Shown: positions 21,343-30,206 of the stretch, piece after piece
Layout: each line of letters begins with the position of its first letter
Numbering within the stretch: the stretch's first letter is position 1
Assembly: GCA_031119395.1 (NCBI GenBank)
Contig: JAVHYA010000014.1
Coordinates: 16,625 to 77,222, forward strand
Direction: 5' to 3'
From: Pseudomonadota bacterium
GTDB taxonomy: Bacteria > Pseudomonadota > Gammaproteobacteria > Burkholderiales > Burkholderiaceae_C
DNA: 60,598 nucleotides
The notes under the pieces: generated by a model
The model's input: the letters and a program-made list of their open reading frames with translations, nothing else
What the model was told of the DNA's origin: nothing
The model's database searches: none
Position numbers and translations under genes: made by a program

Positions 21343-22284
21343 TCACAGGTCGTAGTCGTTCGCGTGGCCGGCCAGGGCCTTGGCGATCAGGTTGCGGTCC
21401 AGGCGGTCGGAGAGCAGCTCGGCGAACTTGAACACGAAATTGCGCAGGTAGGCGCTGCGCTTGAAGGCCACGCGCGCGATGTTCTGGCCGAACAGGTGGC
21501 CCATCGGGCGCACGACCAGGTCGGCGTTCGAATCGTCGCGCACCGCCATCTCGGCCACGATGCCCACGCCCAGGCCCAGGCGCACGTAGGTCTTGATCAC
21601 GTCGGAATCGATGGCCTCCAGCGCGATGCGCGGCGTCAGCTTCTTCTGCGCGAAGGCATGGTCGATGCGCGTGCGGCCGGTGAACGAGGGGTGGTAGGTG
21701 ATGATGGGCTCGTGCGCCAGGTCGTCGAGCGACACGCGCTCCTTGGCCGCCAGCGGGTGGTCCTTGGGCAGCACCAGCACGTGCTGCCATTCGTAGCAGG
21801 GCAGCGTCACGAGGTCGGCGTAGTCGGCCAGCGATTCGGTCGCGATGCCGATCTCGGCGATCTCGTCGAGCACCATGCGCGCCACCTGGTCGGGGGAGCC
21901 CTGGTGCAGGCTCACGTTGACCTTGGGGTAGGCCTCGCGCAGCTTGGCCACGGGCACCGGCAGCACATAGCGCGCCTGGGTGTGGGTGGTGGCGATGGAG
22001 AGGGTGCCGCTGTCCTGGGCGCTGAACTGCTCGCCGATGCGCTTGAGGTTGCCCACCTCGCGCATGATGAGTTCGATGCTGGCGATGACGTGCTGGCCGG
22101 GTTCGGTGACGCGCTTCAGGCGCTTGCCGTGGCGGGCGAAGATCTCGACGCCCAGTTCCTCTTCCAGTTCGATGATGGCCTTGGACACGCCGGGCTGCGA
22201 GGTGTGCAGCGCCTTGGCCGCTTCGGTGAGGTTCAGGTTGCGACGGACGGCTTCCTGAACGAACTTGAACTGGTGAAGATTCAT
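21343..22284 (-). CDS. cysB: CysB-type LysR family transcriptional regulator
   Basis: This 313-residue LysR-type regulator has an N-terminal winged helix (residues 1-60) with LTEAAKALHTSQPGVSKAI, the exact style of CysB/Cbl helix-turn-helix sequences, and a periplasmic-binding-protein-like effector domain with TTHTQARYVLP near residue 99 and SPDQVARMV. CysB proteins sense N-acetylserine or sulfate status and activate sulfur assimilation; the T-H-T-Q motif forms part of the known anion site. The start MNLHQFKFVQEAVRRNLN is canonical. It is followed on the same strand by the aminotransferase, and a CbiX-type chelatase lies 43 bases upstream. CysB versus Cbl cannot be settled from one copy. Confidence 0.9.
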   Translation of the reverse strand: MNLHQFKFVQEAVRRNLNLTEAAKALHTSQPGVSKAIIELEEELGVEIFARHGKRLKRVTEPGQHVIASIELIMREVGNLKRIGEQFSAQDSGTLSIATTHTQARYVLPVPVAKLREAYPKVNVSLHQGSPDQVARMVLDEIAEIGIATESLADYADLVTLPCYEWQHVLVLPKDHPLAAKERVSLDDLAHEPIITYHPSFTGRTRIDHAFAQKKLTPRIALEAIDSDVIKTYVRLGLGVGIVAEMAVRDDSNADLVVRPMGHLFGQNIARVAFKRSAYLRNFVFKFAELLSDRLDRNLIAKALAGHANDYDL

Positions 22285-22327
22285 AACAAATTCCGTCTTA
22301 TTCAGGAATTCATTATGCCTTCAATGT

Positions 22328-22711
22328 CTAAGGGTTGTTCGGCTGCGCCGTGGGGCGAAGCGCCAGTTCGGCGAGGAGGCCGATGACCTCGGGCATTTCG
22401 CCGACCGCGCCGGCCACTTCGATGTGCAGGTCGGGGTGCCGCAGGCGCGCGGCGTCCACGAGCTTCGGCAGGTCCTCGCGGGCGTGCTTGCCCATGCCCA
22501 GGAACATCGGCACGACGCGCAGGTGCCGCACGCCGACCACGGCGAGATCGCGCACCGCGCTGGCGAAGTCGGGTTCGGCCAGTTCGAGGTAGGCGCATCG
22601 CACGGCCGTCTGCGGCGCCCGGCCTTCCATGGCCCGCGCCACGGCCTCGATGGGCTCGCGCCAGCGCGGGTCCCTCGACCCGTGCGCGAACAGGAGGACG
22701 CCCGGCTTCAC
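22328..22711 (-). CDS. CbiX/SirB-type sirohydrochlorin chelatase-like protein
   Basis: A 127-residue single-domain class II chelatase. The N-terminal LLFAHGSRDPRW holds the metal-binding histidine (H10), and LELAEPDFASAV, VVPMFLGMGKHAREDLP and DLHIEVAGAVGE match the short CbiX family, which inserts Co or Fe into sirohydrochlorin. Siroheme is the cofactor of sulfite reductase, so its place next to a CysB regulator makes sense. The gene starts one base after the lptG stop, so it is probably the last gene of an lptF-lptG-cbiX transcript. Confidence 0.85.
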   Translation of the reverse strand: MKPGVLLFAHGSRDPRWREPIEAVARAMEGRAPQTAVRCAYLELAEPDFASAVRDLAVVGVRHLRVVPMFLGMGKHAREDLPKLVDAARLRHPDLHIEVAGAVGEMPEVIGLLAELALRPTAQPNNP

Positions 22712-22712
22712 G

Positions 22713-23822
22713 TCAACGCCGCAGCACCAGCCACCCGAACGCGCCGAGCGAGAGCAGCGAATAGATCATTCCCGGCGCCGCGGCCGTGATCCAGGGCCAC
22801 CAGTCGCGCAGGTTGCCGATGTAGCCGAACACGTTGTTCAGCAGGAAGAAACTGATGCCGATCATCACGCCGCCGAACACATAGCTGGTGATGCCGCTCT
22901 GGCGGAAATGCAGGTAGGCGAAGGGCAGGGCCAGCACCACCATGACCAGGCACGACAGCGGGTAGAAGACCTTGCGCCAGAACTCGATCTCGTAGCGCTG
23001 CGATTGCTGGCCGTTCGCGTCCAGGTGCCGCGTGTACTCGAACAGGTCCATGGTCCGCATCTTGTCGGGCTTGAGCAACGCGACCGACACCATGTCGGCC
23101 GTGAGCGTGGACGGCCAGGGCAGCAGGGGCTGGTGCGTGGTCGTGACCTTGGCCGTGCCGTCCGCCTTGCGCGTGTCGAACTCCTGCTTCTCCGCGTTCT
23201 GCAGCACCCAGACGCCATTGGCGATGCGGGCGGACTCCGCGGTGGTCTGCGAGACGAGGAAGCCGCGGTCGTCGAACTCGAAGATTCGCGGCTGCTTGAG
23301 CACGCCGTCCTTGTCGATCGACAGCACGTTGGCGGCATAGGAGTGGTCGTCGCGCTTTTCCTTCAGCCAGCCGCCGGTCAGGCCCGCGGTGGCGAGGTAG
23401 CCCTGGTAGCGGGACTTGAGCAACTGGGCGGCGCGGTCCGAGGCCGGCGCGATGTAGTCGCCGATGGCGAAGGTCAGCATCACGAAGGCCAGGCCGAGCA
23501 TCAGCAGCGTGCGCAGCGCGCGCCAGGGCCCGAGGCCGCTGGTGCGCAGGATGGTGTACTCCGACGTGCGGGCCAGGTTGGCCATGACGAAGATGGTGCC
23601 GATCAGCACCGTGATCGGCAGCAGCTCGTAGAGGTGGCTGGGCACCAGCAGGGCCACGTAGAGCAGGGCCTGCGGCAGGCCGTAGCCCAGTGCGTTGGCC
23701 TTGCCGACCGACTGCAGCTCGTCGACGAAATCGAAGAAGAAGAACAGGCACAGGAAGCCGAAGGTGACGAAGCCGACGGCCTTGAGCACTTCCAGGTAGA
23801 TGAGACGGCGGATCGTTTTCAC
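22713..23822 (-). CDS. lptG: LPS export ABC transporter permease LptG
   Basis: This 369-residue inner-membrane protein is one of the two permeases of the LptB2FG complex, which extracts lipopolysaccharide from the inner membrane. It has the YjgP/YjgQ plan: three N-terminal membrane segments (residues 15-35, 60-80 and 100-120), a periplasmic beta-jellyroll domain (about 130-260) and three C-terminal segments. The region YELLPITVLIGTIFVMANLARTSE with the coupling helix is highly typical. The start MKTIRRLIYLEVLKAVG is canonical. It begins three bases after the lptF stop. Confidence 0.95.
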   Translation of the reverse strand: MKTIRRLIYLEVLKAVGFVTFGFLCLFFFFDFVDELQSVGKANALGYGLPQALLYVALLVPSHLYELLPITVLIGTIFVMANLARTSEYTILRTSGLGPWRALRTLLMLGLAFVMLTFAIGDYIAPASDRAAQLLKSRYQGYLATAGLTGGWLKEKRDDHSYAANVLSIDKDGVLKQPRIFEFDDRGFLVSQTTAESARIANGVWVLQNAEKQEFDTRKADGTAKVTTTHQPLLPWPSTLTADMVSVALLKPDKMRTMDLFEYTRHLDANGQQSQRYEIEFWRKVFYPLSCLVMVVLALPFAYLHFRQSGITSYVFGGVMIGISFFLLNNVFGYIGNLRDWWPWITAAAPGMIYSLLSLGAFGWLVLRR

Positions 23823-23825
23823 GGT

Positions 23826-24917
23826 TCAGGCGGCGGCGGGACGCAGGGCGCGTCGCAGCGTCCAATGGGTGTGGCGCTTGGCCAGCCAGGCCAGCACGAG
23901 GAGGAAGACGCCGCCGTGCAGCGCGACCAGGAAGGCGCCGACGTTGAAGCGGCCCGAGCCCACCCAGTTCTGCCCCAGGTTGAGCAGGTTGTAGTAGAGG
24001 ACGAAGCAGAAGAGCGCGAACAGCAGGTTGCCGCTGCGCCCGACGCGCGGATTGACGCCGGAGACCACCAGGGCGAGCAGCACGAAGTTGATCGCGGCGA
24101 GCACCATGCCCAGGCGCCAGCCGAACTCGCCGAGTGCCGGCGGCGACGGAGCGGCGAGCAGCTGCAGCGTGGAAAGCGCCCGCGGCGGCGGGCCGTCGCC
24201 CAGCAGCGCGCTGCTTCCGCCCACGCGCGCGCCGTAGGTATCGAACTCGCTGATCTTCAGGCCGGACTTGTCGAACGGGCTCTCCAGGCGCTGGCCGTGG
24301 CGCAGCACCAGGTAGCGGGAGCCGTACATCGGCTCGACCGTGCCGCTCTTGGCGGAGGTCACGATCTGCATGTTGCGCTCGAGCGAGGAGATGAAGACGT
24401 TGGAGGCCGTGGTGGTGTCGGCCGAATCCTTGTCGATGTAGAAGACGCGGTTGCGCGCGGCCGATTCCTGGAACTGGCCGGGCGCGACGCGGTCGATGTC
24501 GCTGCGCCGCTCGTACTGGTCGCGCATGCCCTGGGTCTGCGAATTGGCCCAGGGCCAGCCGACGAAGGCCAGCGCGCCGATGAGGATCAACACCGGCCAC
24601 GCGAACTGGAACAGCGGCCGCACCAGGTCGGCCAGGCCCCGGCCGGCGGAGAACCAGATCACCATCTCGCTGTCGCGGTACATGCGAGAAAGCGTGCCGA
24701 CGATGGCGATGAACAGGCTCAGGCTGAGGATGGTCGGCATGTAGCCGATCACCGTGTAGGCCATCACCAGGAAGACGTCGGACGGATTGACGCTGCCCTT
24801 GGACGCCAGGCCCAGCGTGCGGATCAGGATGATCGTCATGACGATCGTGACCAGCACCACCAGGGTCGCCCCGAAGCTGCGCGACAGCTCCTTGCGTAGA
24901 GAGGAATGGAATAACAT
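23826..24917 (-). CDS. lptF: LPS export ABC transporter permease LptF
   Basis: A 363-residue partner of LptG with the same six-segment plan and periplasmic domain. The N-terminus [20 protein letters not shown] is the standard LptF start; the frame opens 11 codons upstream, but the ATG at 24917 is the family start. Typical stretches are [20 protein letters not shown] and [14 protein letters not shown], the coupling helix that meets LptB. The gene is divergent from pepA with only 21 bases between start codons, so the two promoters must overlap each other and the start regions. A CATAAT hexamer at 24931-24936 on the minus strand is a candidate -10. Confidence 0.95.
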   Translation of the reverse strand: MLFHSSLRKELSRSFGATLVVLVTIVMTIILIRTLGLASKGSVNPSDVFLVMAYTVIGYMPTILSLSLFIAIVGTLSRMYRDSEMVIWFSAGRGLADLVRPLFQFAWPVLILIGALAFVGWPWANSQTQGMRDQYERRSDIDRVAPGQFQESAARNRVFYIDKDSADTTTASNVFISSLERNMQIVTSAKSGTVEPMYGSRYLVLRHGQRLESPFDKSGLKISEFDTYGARVGGSSALLGDGPPPRALSTLQLLAAPSPPALGEFGWRLGMVLAAINFVLLALVVSGVNPRVGRSGNLLFALFCFVLYYNLLNLGQNWVGSGRFNVGAFLVALHGGVFLLVLAWLAKRHTHWTLRRALRPAAA

Positions 24918-24938
24918 CGTCGCGGAAAAAAGCGGATT

Positions 24939-26426
24939 ATGGACTTTCAACTCAAGACCCTCGGCCTCGCGCAGGCCGCCACCGAAAAGGCCGATGCACT
25001 GGTCGTGCTGGTGCCAGCCACCGGCGCGAACGGCAAGGACCGCATTGCCTCCCTCGTCGCCGCCGCCCGCAAGTCGGGCGACCTCGGCGACAAGGCGGGC
25101 AAGCAGATCGCCACCTACCGGCCCGAGGGCATCGCGGCCACACGCCTCGTGCTGGCAGCGGTGGGGCAGGGCGATGCCGCCGCGGTGCGCAGCGCCGTCC
25201 TGGCGGCGGTTCAGGCGCTCAAGTCAGCGTCGCCCAAGCGCGTCGTCGTCCTCTTCGCCGGGGCGGCGGATGCTGCGGGCGTCTCCGCGGCCGTGTCGGC
25301 GGCGGCCGATGCCAGCTATGTCTACACCACCACCAAGTCCAAGCCGGAGCCGCGCACCCTTCGCTCGTGCGTGATCGGGGTCGACAAGCCGGCACCGCTG
25401 AAGCCGGCCTTCGACACGGCCGTCGCGCTCGTGCAAGGCGTCGAGTTCGCCAAGGAGTGGGGCAATCGCCCGGGCAACCATTGCACGCCCACGCAACTGG
25501 CCGAGGCGGCGCGGTCGCTGGCCAAGCTGCCGCGCCTCAAGTGCGAGGTGCTGGGGCCGAAGGAGGTCGCCGCGCTCGGCATGGGCGCCTTCATGGCGGT
25601 GGCGCAGGGGTCGGCCGAGCCGCTGCGCTTCGTCGTGCTGCGCTACCAGGGCGCCGCGAAGGGCGTGGCGCCGCAAGTGCTCGTCGGCAAGGGCATCACC
25701 TTCGACACCGGCGGCGTGTCGCTCAAGCCCGCAGCCGAGATGGACGAGATGAAGTTCGACATGTGCGGCGCGGCCAGCGTGCTGGGCGTGTTCCGCGCGC
25801 TGGGAGAACTGCAGCCCGCGATCAATGTGGTCGGCCTGATCCCCACCTGCGAGAACATGAACGACGGACGTGCGATCAAGCCGGGCGACGTCGTGACGAG
25901 CATGAGCGGCCAGACCATCGAGATCCTGAACACCGACGCCGAGGGCCGCCTCATCCTGTGCGACGCGTTGACCTACGCCAAACGCTTCGAGCCCGAGGTC
26001 GTCATCGACATCGCCACGCTCACCGGTGCCTGCGTTGTGGCCCTGGGCGGCGTGCGCAGCGGTCTCTTCTCGACCGACGACGCCTTGGCCGAGGCCTTGC
26101 ACGCGGCCGGCGAAGCGTCGCAGGACCGCTGCTGGCGGCTTCCGCTGGACGACGAATACGCCGAGGGCCTGAAGACGCAGTTCGCCGACGTGGCCAACGT
26201 GGCCGGTCGCGCGGGTGGGGCCATCACGGCGGCCAAGTTCCTCCAGCGCTTCACGTCCGACTTTCCGTGGGCGCACCTGGACATCGCCGGAACGGCCTGG
26301 AAGAGCGGCGCCGCCAAGGGCGCGACCGGCCGGCCCGTGCCGCTGCTCATGACCTACCTGCTGGGACGGCAGGACGCGGCCAAGGCCGCGAGCCCGTCGG
26401 GCAAGAGCGCCCGCAAGCCGGCGTGA
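24939..26426 (+). CDS. pepA: Leucyl aminopeptidase (cytosol aminopeptidase, M17)
   Basis: This 495-residue dizinc aminopeptidase has an N-terminal macro-like domain (residues 1-165) and a C-terminal catalytic domain with [16 protein letters not shown] (metal lysine and aspartate), [13 protein letters not shown], and the family signature [23 protein letters not shown] and [11 protein letters not shown] near the end complete the active site. It trims N-terminal residues from peptides; in E. coli PepA is also a DNA-binding factor for recombination and repression. The start [10 protein letters not shown] is typical. The last codons overlap the holC start. Confidence 0.96.
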   Translation: MDFQLKTLGLAQAATEKADALVVLVPATGANGKDRIASLVAAARKSGDLGDKAGKQIATYRPEGIAATRLVLAAVGQGDAAAVRSAVLAAVQALKSASPKRVVVLFAGAADAAGVSAAVSAAADASYVYTTTKSKPEPRTLRSCVIGVDKPAPLKPAFDTAVALVQGVEFAKEWGNRPGNHCTPTQLAEAARSLAKLPRLKCEVLGPKEVAALGMGAFMAVAQGSAEPLRFVVLRYQGAAKGVAPQVLVGKGITFDTGGVSLKPAAEMDEMKFDMCGAASVLGVFRALGELQPAINVVGLIPTCENMNDGRAIKPGDVVTSMSGQTIEILNTDAEGRLILCDALTYAKRFEPEVVIDIATLTGACVVALGGVRSGLFSTDDALAEALHAAGEASQDRCWRLPLDDEYAEGLKTQFADVANVAGRAGGAITAAKFLQRFTSDFPWAHLDIAGTAWKSGAAKGATGRPVPLLMTYLLGRQDAAKAASPSGKSARKPA

Positions 26427-26860
26427 CGGAGATCGACGTCCACTTCAACGCACCGGACAAGGTGCACCATGCCTGCCGGCTGCTGCGCAAGGCGGTGGTG
26501 ACTGCGGGCGCGAAGGTCGCCGTGGCCGGCGACCGGGCCACTCTGGACAGCCTCGACGCGTCGCTCTGGCAGTTCTCGGCCACCGACTTCATTGCGCACT
26601 GTCGCGGCGATGCGGATGCGCAGCTCCTGGCTCGTTCGCCGGTCGTGCTGCTCGACCAGCCGATACAGGGTGCGCAGGCGCATCGTCAGGTGCTGGTCAA
26701 TCTCGGCTGCGACCTGCCGGTGGGCTTCGAGCGCTTCGAGCGATTGATCGACGTGGTCGGCACCGACGAGGCGGAGCGGCAGTCCGGGCGCCAGCGCTGG
26801 CGGCACTATGCCGAGCGCGGCTACGCCATCACGCGGCATGACGTCGGTGGCGGGCGCTGA
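26423..26860 (+). CDS. holC: DNA polymerase III subunit chi
   Basis: A 145-residue protein with the chi fold: [20 protein letters not shown] at the N-terminus, [13 protein letters not shown]-like aromatic motif ([19 protein letters not shown]), LLDQPIQ near residue 75 and [12 protein letters not shown]-like core, ending in a tyrosine-rich [14 protein letters not shown]. Chi links the clamp loader to SSB. It has no ATG: the GTG at 26423 overlaps the pepA stop codon in a GTGA arrangement, implying translational coupling. pepA-holC is a common gene pair in beta- and gammaproteobacteria. Confidence 0.92.
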   Translation: MTEIDVHFNAPDKVHHACRLLRKAVVTAGAKVAVAGDRATLDSLDASLWQFSATDFIAHCRGDADAQLLARSPVVLLDQPIQGAQAHRQVLVNLGCDLPVGFERFERLIDVVGTDEAERQSGRQRWRHYAERGYAITRHDVGGGR

Positions 26861-26893
26861 AGCAGCCCTGCTGATGTGCACGCGTCGCTCCTG

Positions 26894-27370
26894 ATGAACT
26901 CCGGCCCCCGCACACCGCCGCGCTTCGTCCCGACGCTGACGACGGTGGTGGACATGTCGGCGCCGCGGCCGGAGCCGGCCTCCGAGCCCTCGTCTGCGCC
27001 GGTGGAGGCGACACCCCCTGCGAACAGCGCCGCATCCTCGCCTGCCGCAACCCCCGGCCTCGCGACGCCGGCGCCGGACGCGCCCGAACCGCCGGCACCG
27101 CCTGCCTTCTCCGCGCTCACCGATGCGGACGCGTTCCGGATCGAAGAGGAACTGCTGCACCGCGTGTTGCAGCGCGTGGACCTGTCCCTGGAAGAGCGTT
27201 TGACGGAGGCGGTCTCTGCCGCCGTGCAGCAGCAGCTCGATGCCATGGTGCCCCGATTGCGCAGCGAAATCGAGACCGTTTTGCGCTCTCTCGTGGTCGA
27301 GGCGCTGGCCCGTGAACTTTCGGAAAACCCAGGGTCTGCGCCGGGTTCCGGTGCACCAGCCTTGGGCTAA
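26894..27370 (+). CDS. Proline/alanine-rich hypothetical protein (DUF2486-like)
   Basis: A 158-residue protein in two parts. Residues 15-75 are low complexity, rich in Pro, Ala, Ser and Glu. Residues 80-145 form a predicted amphipathic helix with regularly spaced leucines and acidic residues (IEEELLHRVLQRVDLSLEER, then LTEAVSAAVQQQLDAMVPR). This layout recalls DUF2486-type proteins encoded after holC in Burkholderiales, whose function is unknown. A GTG at 26876 would add six residues; the ATG at 26894 is my choice, though neither has a strong ribosome binding site. It follows holC by 33 bases. Confidence 0.65.
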   Translation: MNSGPRTPPRFVPTLTTVVDMSAPRPEPASEPSSAPVEATPPANSAASSPAATPGLATPAPDAPEPPAPPAFSALTDADAFRIEEELLHRVLQRVDLSLEERLTEAVSAAVQQQLDAMVPRLRSEIETVLRSLVVEALARELSENPGSAPGSGAPALG

Positions 27371-27411
27371 ACTGCGCCGCGGGTCGATGGCGCGAGGGTG
27401 CTGCGATTCAT

Positions 27412-27445
27412 GGTGCCGGCGCGGTTTTTGCTGCATGCCGGCACC
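27412..27445 (+). promoter_or_regulatory. Hairpin in the leader of the branched-chain amino acid binding protein gene
   Basis: A perfect 9-bp inverted repeat GGTGCCGGC/GCCGGCACC encloses a 16-base loop rich in T. It lies 55 bases upstream of the binding-protein start and has no T tract after the stem, so it is not a standard terminator. It may affect mRNA stability or act as an operator; the sequence does not say which. Confidence 0.4.
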
Positions 27446-27500
27446 CCGGATCGAACGACCGGTTTATCAACTTCTATTCCTCATGTTCTGGAGGTTTCCC

Positions 27501-28712
27501 ATGCAATTGAAATGGACTGCGGTCGCACTGGCTGCTCTCTCGGTGGTGGCTTGCGGCAAGAAAGAAGAAGCCGCCGCTCCTGCTGCGGCTCCCGCGCCCA
27601 CCGCCGCAGCACCCGCCCCTGCAGCACCTCCTGCCGCGGATACCCTCGTCGTGAAGATCGGCCACGTCGGCCCGACCAGCGGCGCGATCGCCCACCTCGG
27701 CAAGGACAACGAGCTCGGCGCCAAGATGGCCATCGAGGACCTCAATGCCAAGCAGCTGAAGATCGGTGACAAGGTCGCCAAGTTCGAGCTGGTGGCGGAA
27801 GACGATGCCGGCGATCCGAAGCAGGGCACCGCCGTTGCGCAGAAGCTGGTCGACGAAAAGGTCAACGGCGTGGTCGGCCACCTGAACTCGGGCACCACGA
27901 TCCCGGCATCGAAGCTGTACAGCGATGCGGGCATTCCCCAGGTCTCGCCGTCGGCCACCAACCCCAAGTACACGCGCCAGGGCTTCAAGACCGCCTTCCG
28001 CGTGGTGGCTGACGACACCCAGCTGGGCGGCACGCTCGGCAAGTACGCCGTCGAGACCCTCAAGGGCAAGAACATCGCCGTGATCGACGACCGCACGGCC
28101 TACGGCCAGGGCGTCGCCGAGGAATTCGAGAAGGCCGCCAAGGCCGCCGGCGGCACGATCGTCGGCCACGAATTCACGACCGACAAGTCGACCGACTTCA
28201 ACGCCATCCTGACCAAGCTCAAGGGTGCCAAGCCCGACATCCTGTTCTTCGGCGGCATGGACGCGGTCGGCGGCCCGATGCTCAAGCAGGTCAAGCAGCT
28301 GGGCCTGAACGTCAAGTTCATGGGCGGCGACGGCCTGTGCACCGGCGAACTGGCCAAGCTGGCTGGCGACGCCATCGGCGAAGACATGGTGGTGTGTGCC
28401 GAAGCCGGCGGCGTGGACGGCGACTTCAAGGCGCCGCTCGACAAGTTCAAGGCCGACTTCAAGGCCAAGAACGGCGTCGACGTCCAGATCTATGCGCCGT
28501 ACGTCTACGACGCGGTGAATGTCCTGGCCGACTCGATGGTGCGTGCCGGTTCGTCCGACCCGGCCAAGTACCTGCCGGAAGTGGGCAAGACCAACTACAA
28601 GGGCGTGACCGGCCCCATCGCCTTCGACGAGAAGGGCGACATCAAGAACGGTGCCCTGACGCTGTACACCTACAAGGGCGGCCAGCGCACGCAGATCGCC
28701 GTCGTTCGCTGA
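27501..28712 (+). CDS. Branched-chain amino acid ABC transporter substrate-binding lipoprotein
   Basis: A 403-residue LivJ/LivK-type periplasmic binding protein. The N-terminus MQLKWTAVALAALSVVAC is a lipoprotein signal with the lipobox cysteine at residue 18, followed by a charged KKEE patch and an Ala-Pro-rich tether (residues 24-46). The binding domain begins VVKIGHVGPTSGAIAHLGKD and contains the typical GVVGHLNSGTTIPASKLY and VIDDRTAYGQGVAEEF. The start ATG at 27501 has GGAGG six bases upstream. Most LivJ proteins are soluble, so the lipid anchor and tether are mildly unusual. No permease or ATPase genes adjoin it. A strong terminator follows. Confidence 0.93.
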   Translation: MQLKWTAVALAALSVVACGKKEEAAAPAAAPAPTAAAPAPAAPPAADTLVVKIGHVGPTSGAIAHLGKDNELGAKMAIEDLNAKQLKIGDKVAKFELVAEDDAGDPKQGTAVAQKLVDEKVNGVVGHLNSGTTIPASKLYSDAGIPQVSPSATNPKYTRQGFKTAFRVVADDTQLGGTLGKYAVETLKGKNIAVIDDRTAYGQGVAEEFEKAAKAAGGTIVGHEFTTDKSTDFNAILTKLKGAKPDILFFGGMDAVGGPMLKQVKQLGLNVKFMGGDGLCTGELAKLAGDAIGEDMVVCAEAGGVDGDFKAPLDKFKADFKAKNGVDVQIYAPYVYDAVNVLADSMVRAGSSDPAKYLPEVGKTNYKGVTGPIAFDEKGDIKNGALTLYTYKGGQRTQIAVVR

Positions 28713-28734
28713 GCGACAGCACCCAGGCCTGCAA

Positions 28735-28758
28735 GGGGACCCTCCGGGTCCCCTTTTT
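28735..28758 (+). terminator. Intrinsic terminator after the binding-protein gene
   Basis: An 8-bp stem GGGGACCC/GGGTCCCC with a three-base loop is followed by five T residues, 22 bases beyond the stop codon. Confidence 0.9.
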
Positions 28759-28874
28759 CGTGGGCGGTTGCGAGAGGCGCCGGTGTGGGAATACCCGTGG
28801 AGGGAAAACCCGCTGAATACTTTCGATGAATTGCGCGGTACCGGGCACCTTCCTATGCTGGTCGCAAGATCAAC

Positions 28875-29078
28875 ATGCCCGCTGTACCCATGAGAACCGT
28901 TCTGTTGCTGTCCAGTGCCCTTTTGTCCCTCGGAATCCTGCTGAGTGTGGGTCCGCTGGGTCTGGTTGCCTGCTTCGCCTTGTGCCTGCTGAGCCTGCTG
29001 GTGTCCGTCGAGGGGCCGGCCGTTGCCCGGCACGAGGGGCCGCTGCGCCCCGCCGTGGGGGCGGAGACGCTGTACTGA
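28875..29078 (+). CDS. Small hydrophobic hypothetical protein
   Basis: A 67-residue protein, probably a membrane protein. Residues 7-47 form one long or two adjacent hydrophobic helices (VLLLSSALLSLGILLSVGPL and ACFALCLLSLLVSVEG), followed by a short polar tail ending in GAETLY. Two starts are possible: ATG at 28875 and ATG at 28890; no strong ribosome binding site decides. The gene stands alone between two terminators, which supports an independent transcript. Not recognised. Confidence 0.5.
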   Translation: MPAVPMRTVLLLSSALLSLGILLSVGPLGLVACFALCLLSLLVSVEGPAVARHEGPLRPAVGAETLY

Positions 29079-29111
29079 GGCACTCGGTCGCCCTTGCGGC
29101 GCGATCGCCAA

Positions 29112-29138
29112 AAAAAACGGGCCAGAGGCCCGTTTTTT
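29112..29138. terminator. Bidirectional intrinsic terminator
   Basis: A near-perfect palindrome AAAAAACGGGCC-AGA-GGCCCGTTTTTT. It has a T tract on both strands, so it can end the small hydrophobic-protein transcript on the plus strand and the tRNA-Ser transcript on the minus strand. Confidence 0.9.
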
Positions 29139-29149
29139 CATGTGTGTCC

Positions 29150-29240
29150 TGGCGGAGCAGGCGGGATTCGAACCCGCGGTGGGCTGTTAACCCACACACG
29201 CTTTCCAGGCGTGCGACTTAAACCACTCATCCACCGCTCC
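29150..29240 (-). tRNA. tRNA-Ser (anticodon GGA)
   Basis: The minus strand folds as a class II tRNA of 91 bases including an encoded CCA. The acceptor stem GGAGCGG pairs with CTGCTCC (one G-U), the discriminator is G, the anticodon stem is CACGC/GCGTG with loop CTGGAAA (anticodon GGA, reading UCC and UCU), a long variable arm is present, and the T loop holds GGTTCGAATCC. It lies 16 bases after the stop codon of the SPFH gene. A TAGAAT hexamer overlapping that stop codon (29254-29259) could be its -10. A bidirectional terminator follows. Confidence 0.97.
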
Positions 29241-29256
29241 AGGTGAGCCCGCTATT

Positions 29257-30183
29257 CTAGCCTGCCGAAGGGCCGGTCTTGCCGGCCTGCACCATGCGCA
29301 TGGCCGAGGCGATGAGCGAGGCCGTCTCCGTCATGGTGCTGGGCACGATGAGGGTGGTGGTGGCGTCGGCCGCCACCTTGCCGTAGGCGTCCACGGCCCG
29401 TTCGGCGACCTTGAGCTGGACCGCCTGTTCGCCGCCCGGCTGGCGGATGGCTGCCGCGACGCGCTCGATGGCGCCGGCCGTTGCCTCGGCCACGGCCGTG
29501 ATGGCTGCCGCCTCGCCCTGCGCGTTGTTGATGGCGGCCTGCTTCTCGCCCTCGGAGCGCGCAATGAAGGCCTCGCGCTCACCGGTGGCGATGTTGATCT
29601 GCTCCTGGCGGCGCCCTTCGGAGGCTGCGATCAGGGCGCGCTTCTCCCGCTCGGCCGTGATCTGGCGCTGCATGGCCTGGAGGATCTCCTTGGGCGGCGT
29701 CAGGTCCTTGATCTCGTAGCGCAGCACCTTCACGCCCCAGTTGAGCGCCGCCTCGTCGATGGCCGCGACCACCTGGGCATTGATGATGTCGCGCTCTTCG
29801 AAGGTCTTGTCCAGCTCCAGCTTGCCGATCACGCTGCGCAGCGAGGTCTGCGCCAGCTGCGTCACGGCCACGATGTAGTTGGACGAGCCGTAGCTGGCCC
29901 GCATGGGGTCGGTCACCTGGAAGTACAGGATGCCGTCGACCTGCAGCTGCGTGTTGTCGCGCGTGATGCAGATCTGGCTGGGCACATCGAGCGGGATTTC
30001 CTTGAGGCTGTGCTTGTAGGCCACCTTGTCGATGAAGGGGATGAGGAAGTTGGGGCCCGGCGTCATGGTGCCGTGGTACTTGCCCAGGCGCTCGCGCACC
30101 CAGGCGTTCTGCTGCGGCACGAACTTGATCGACTGCCAGATGAAGATCACCGCGATGACGAGGATGACGGCTGCAACTTCCAT
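29257..30183 (-). CDS. SPFH/Band 7 (stomatin-like, QmcA-type) membrane protein
   Basis: This 308-residue protein has one N-terminal membrane segment (residues 3-20) followed by the SPFH domain (about 25-190) with SIKFVPQQNAWVRERLGKY, TPGPNFLIPFIDKVAY and LDVPSQICITRDNTQLQVDG, and then a long alanine- and glutamate-rich coiled coil (190-270), as in QmcA and stomatin. Such proteins form ring-like oligomers in the membrane and are often paired with NfeD partners or membrane proteases. Here an NfeD gene lies 23 bases upstream on the same strand. The ATG at 30183 gives the canonical start; the frame is open further upstream. Confidence 0.93.
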   Translation of the reverse strand: MEVAAVILVIAVIFIWQSIKFVPQQNAWVRERLGKYHGTMTPGPNFLIPFIDKVAYKHSLKEIPLDVPSQICITRDNTQLQVDGILYFQVTDPMRASYGSSNYIVAVTQLAQTSLRSVIGKLELDKTFEERDIINAQVVAAIDEAALNWGVKVLRYEIKDLTPPKEILQAMQRQITAEREKRALIAASEGRRQEQINIATGEREAFIARSEGEKQAAINNAQGEAAAITAVAEATAGAIERVAAAIRQPGGEQAVQLKVAERAVDAYGKVAADATTTLIVPSTMTETASLIASAMRMVQAGKTGPSAG

Positions 30184-30206
30184 GACTCTTCCTTTGCTTT
30201 GTTGAT

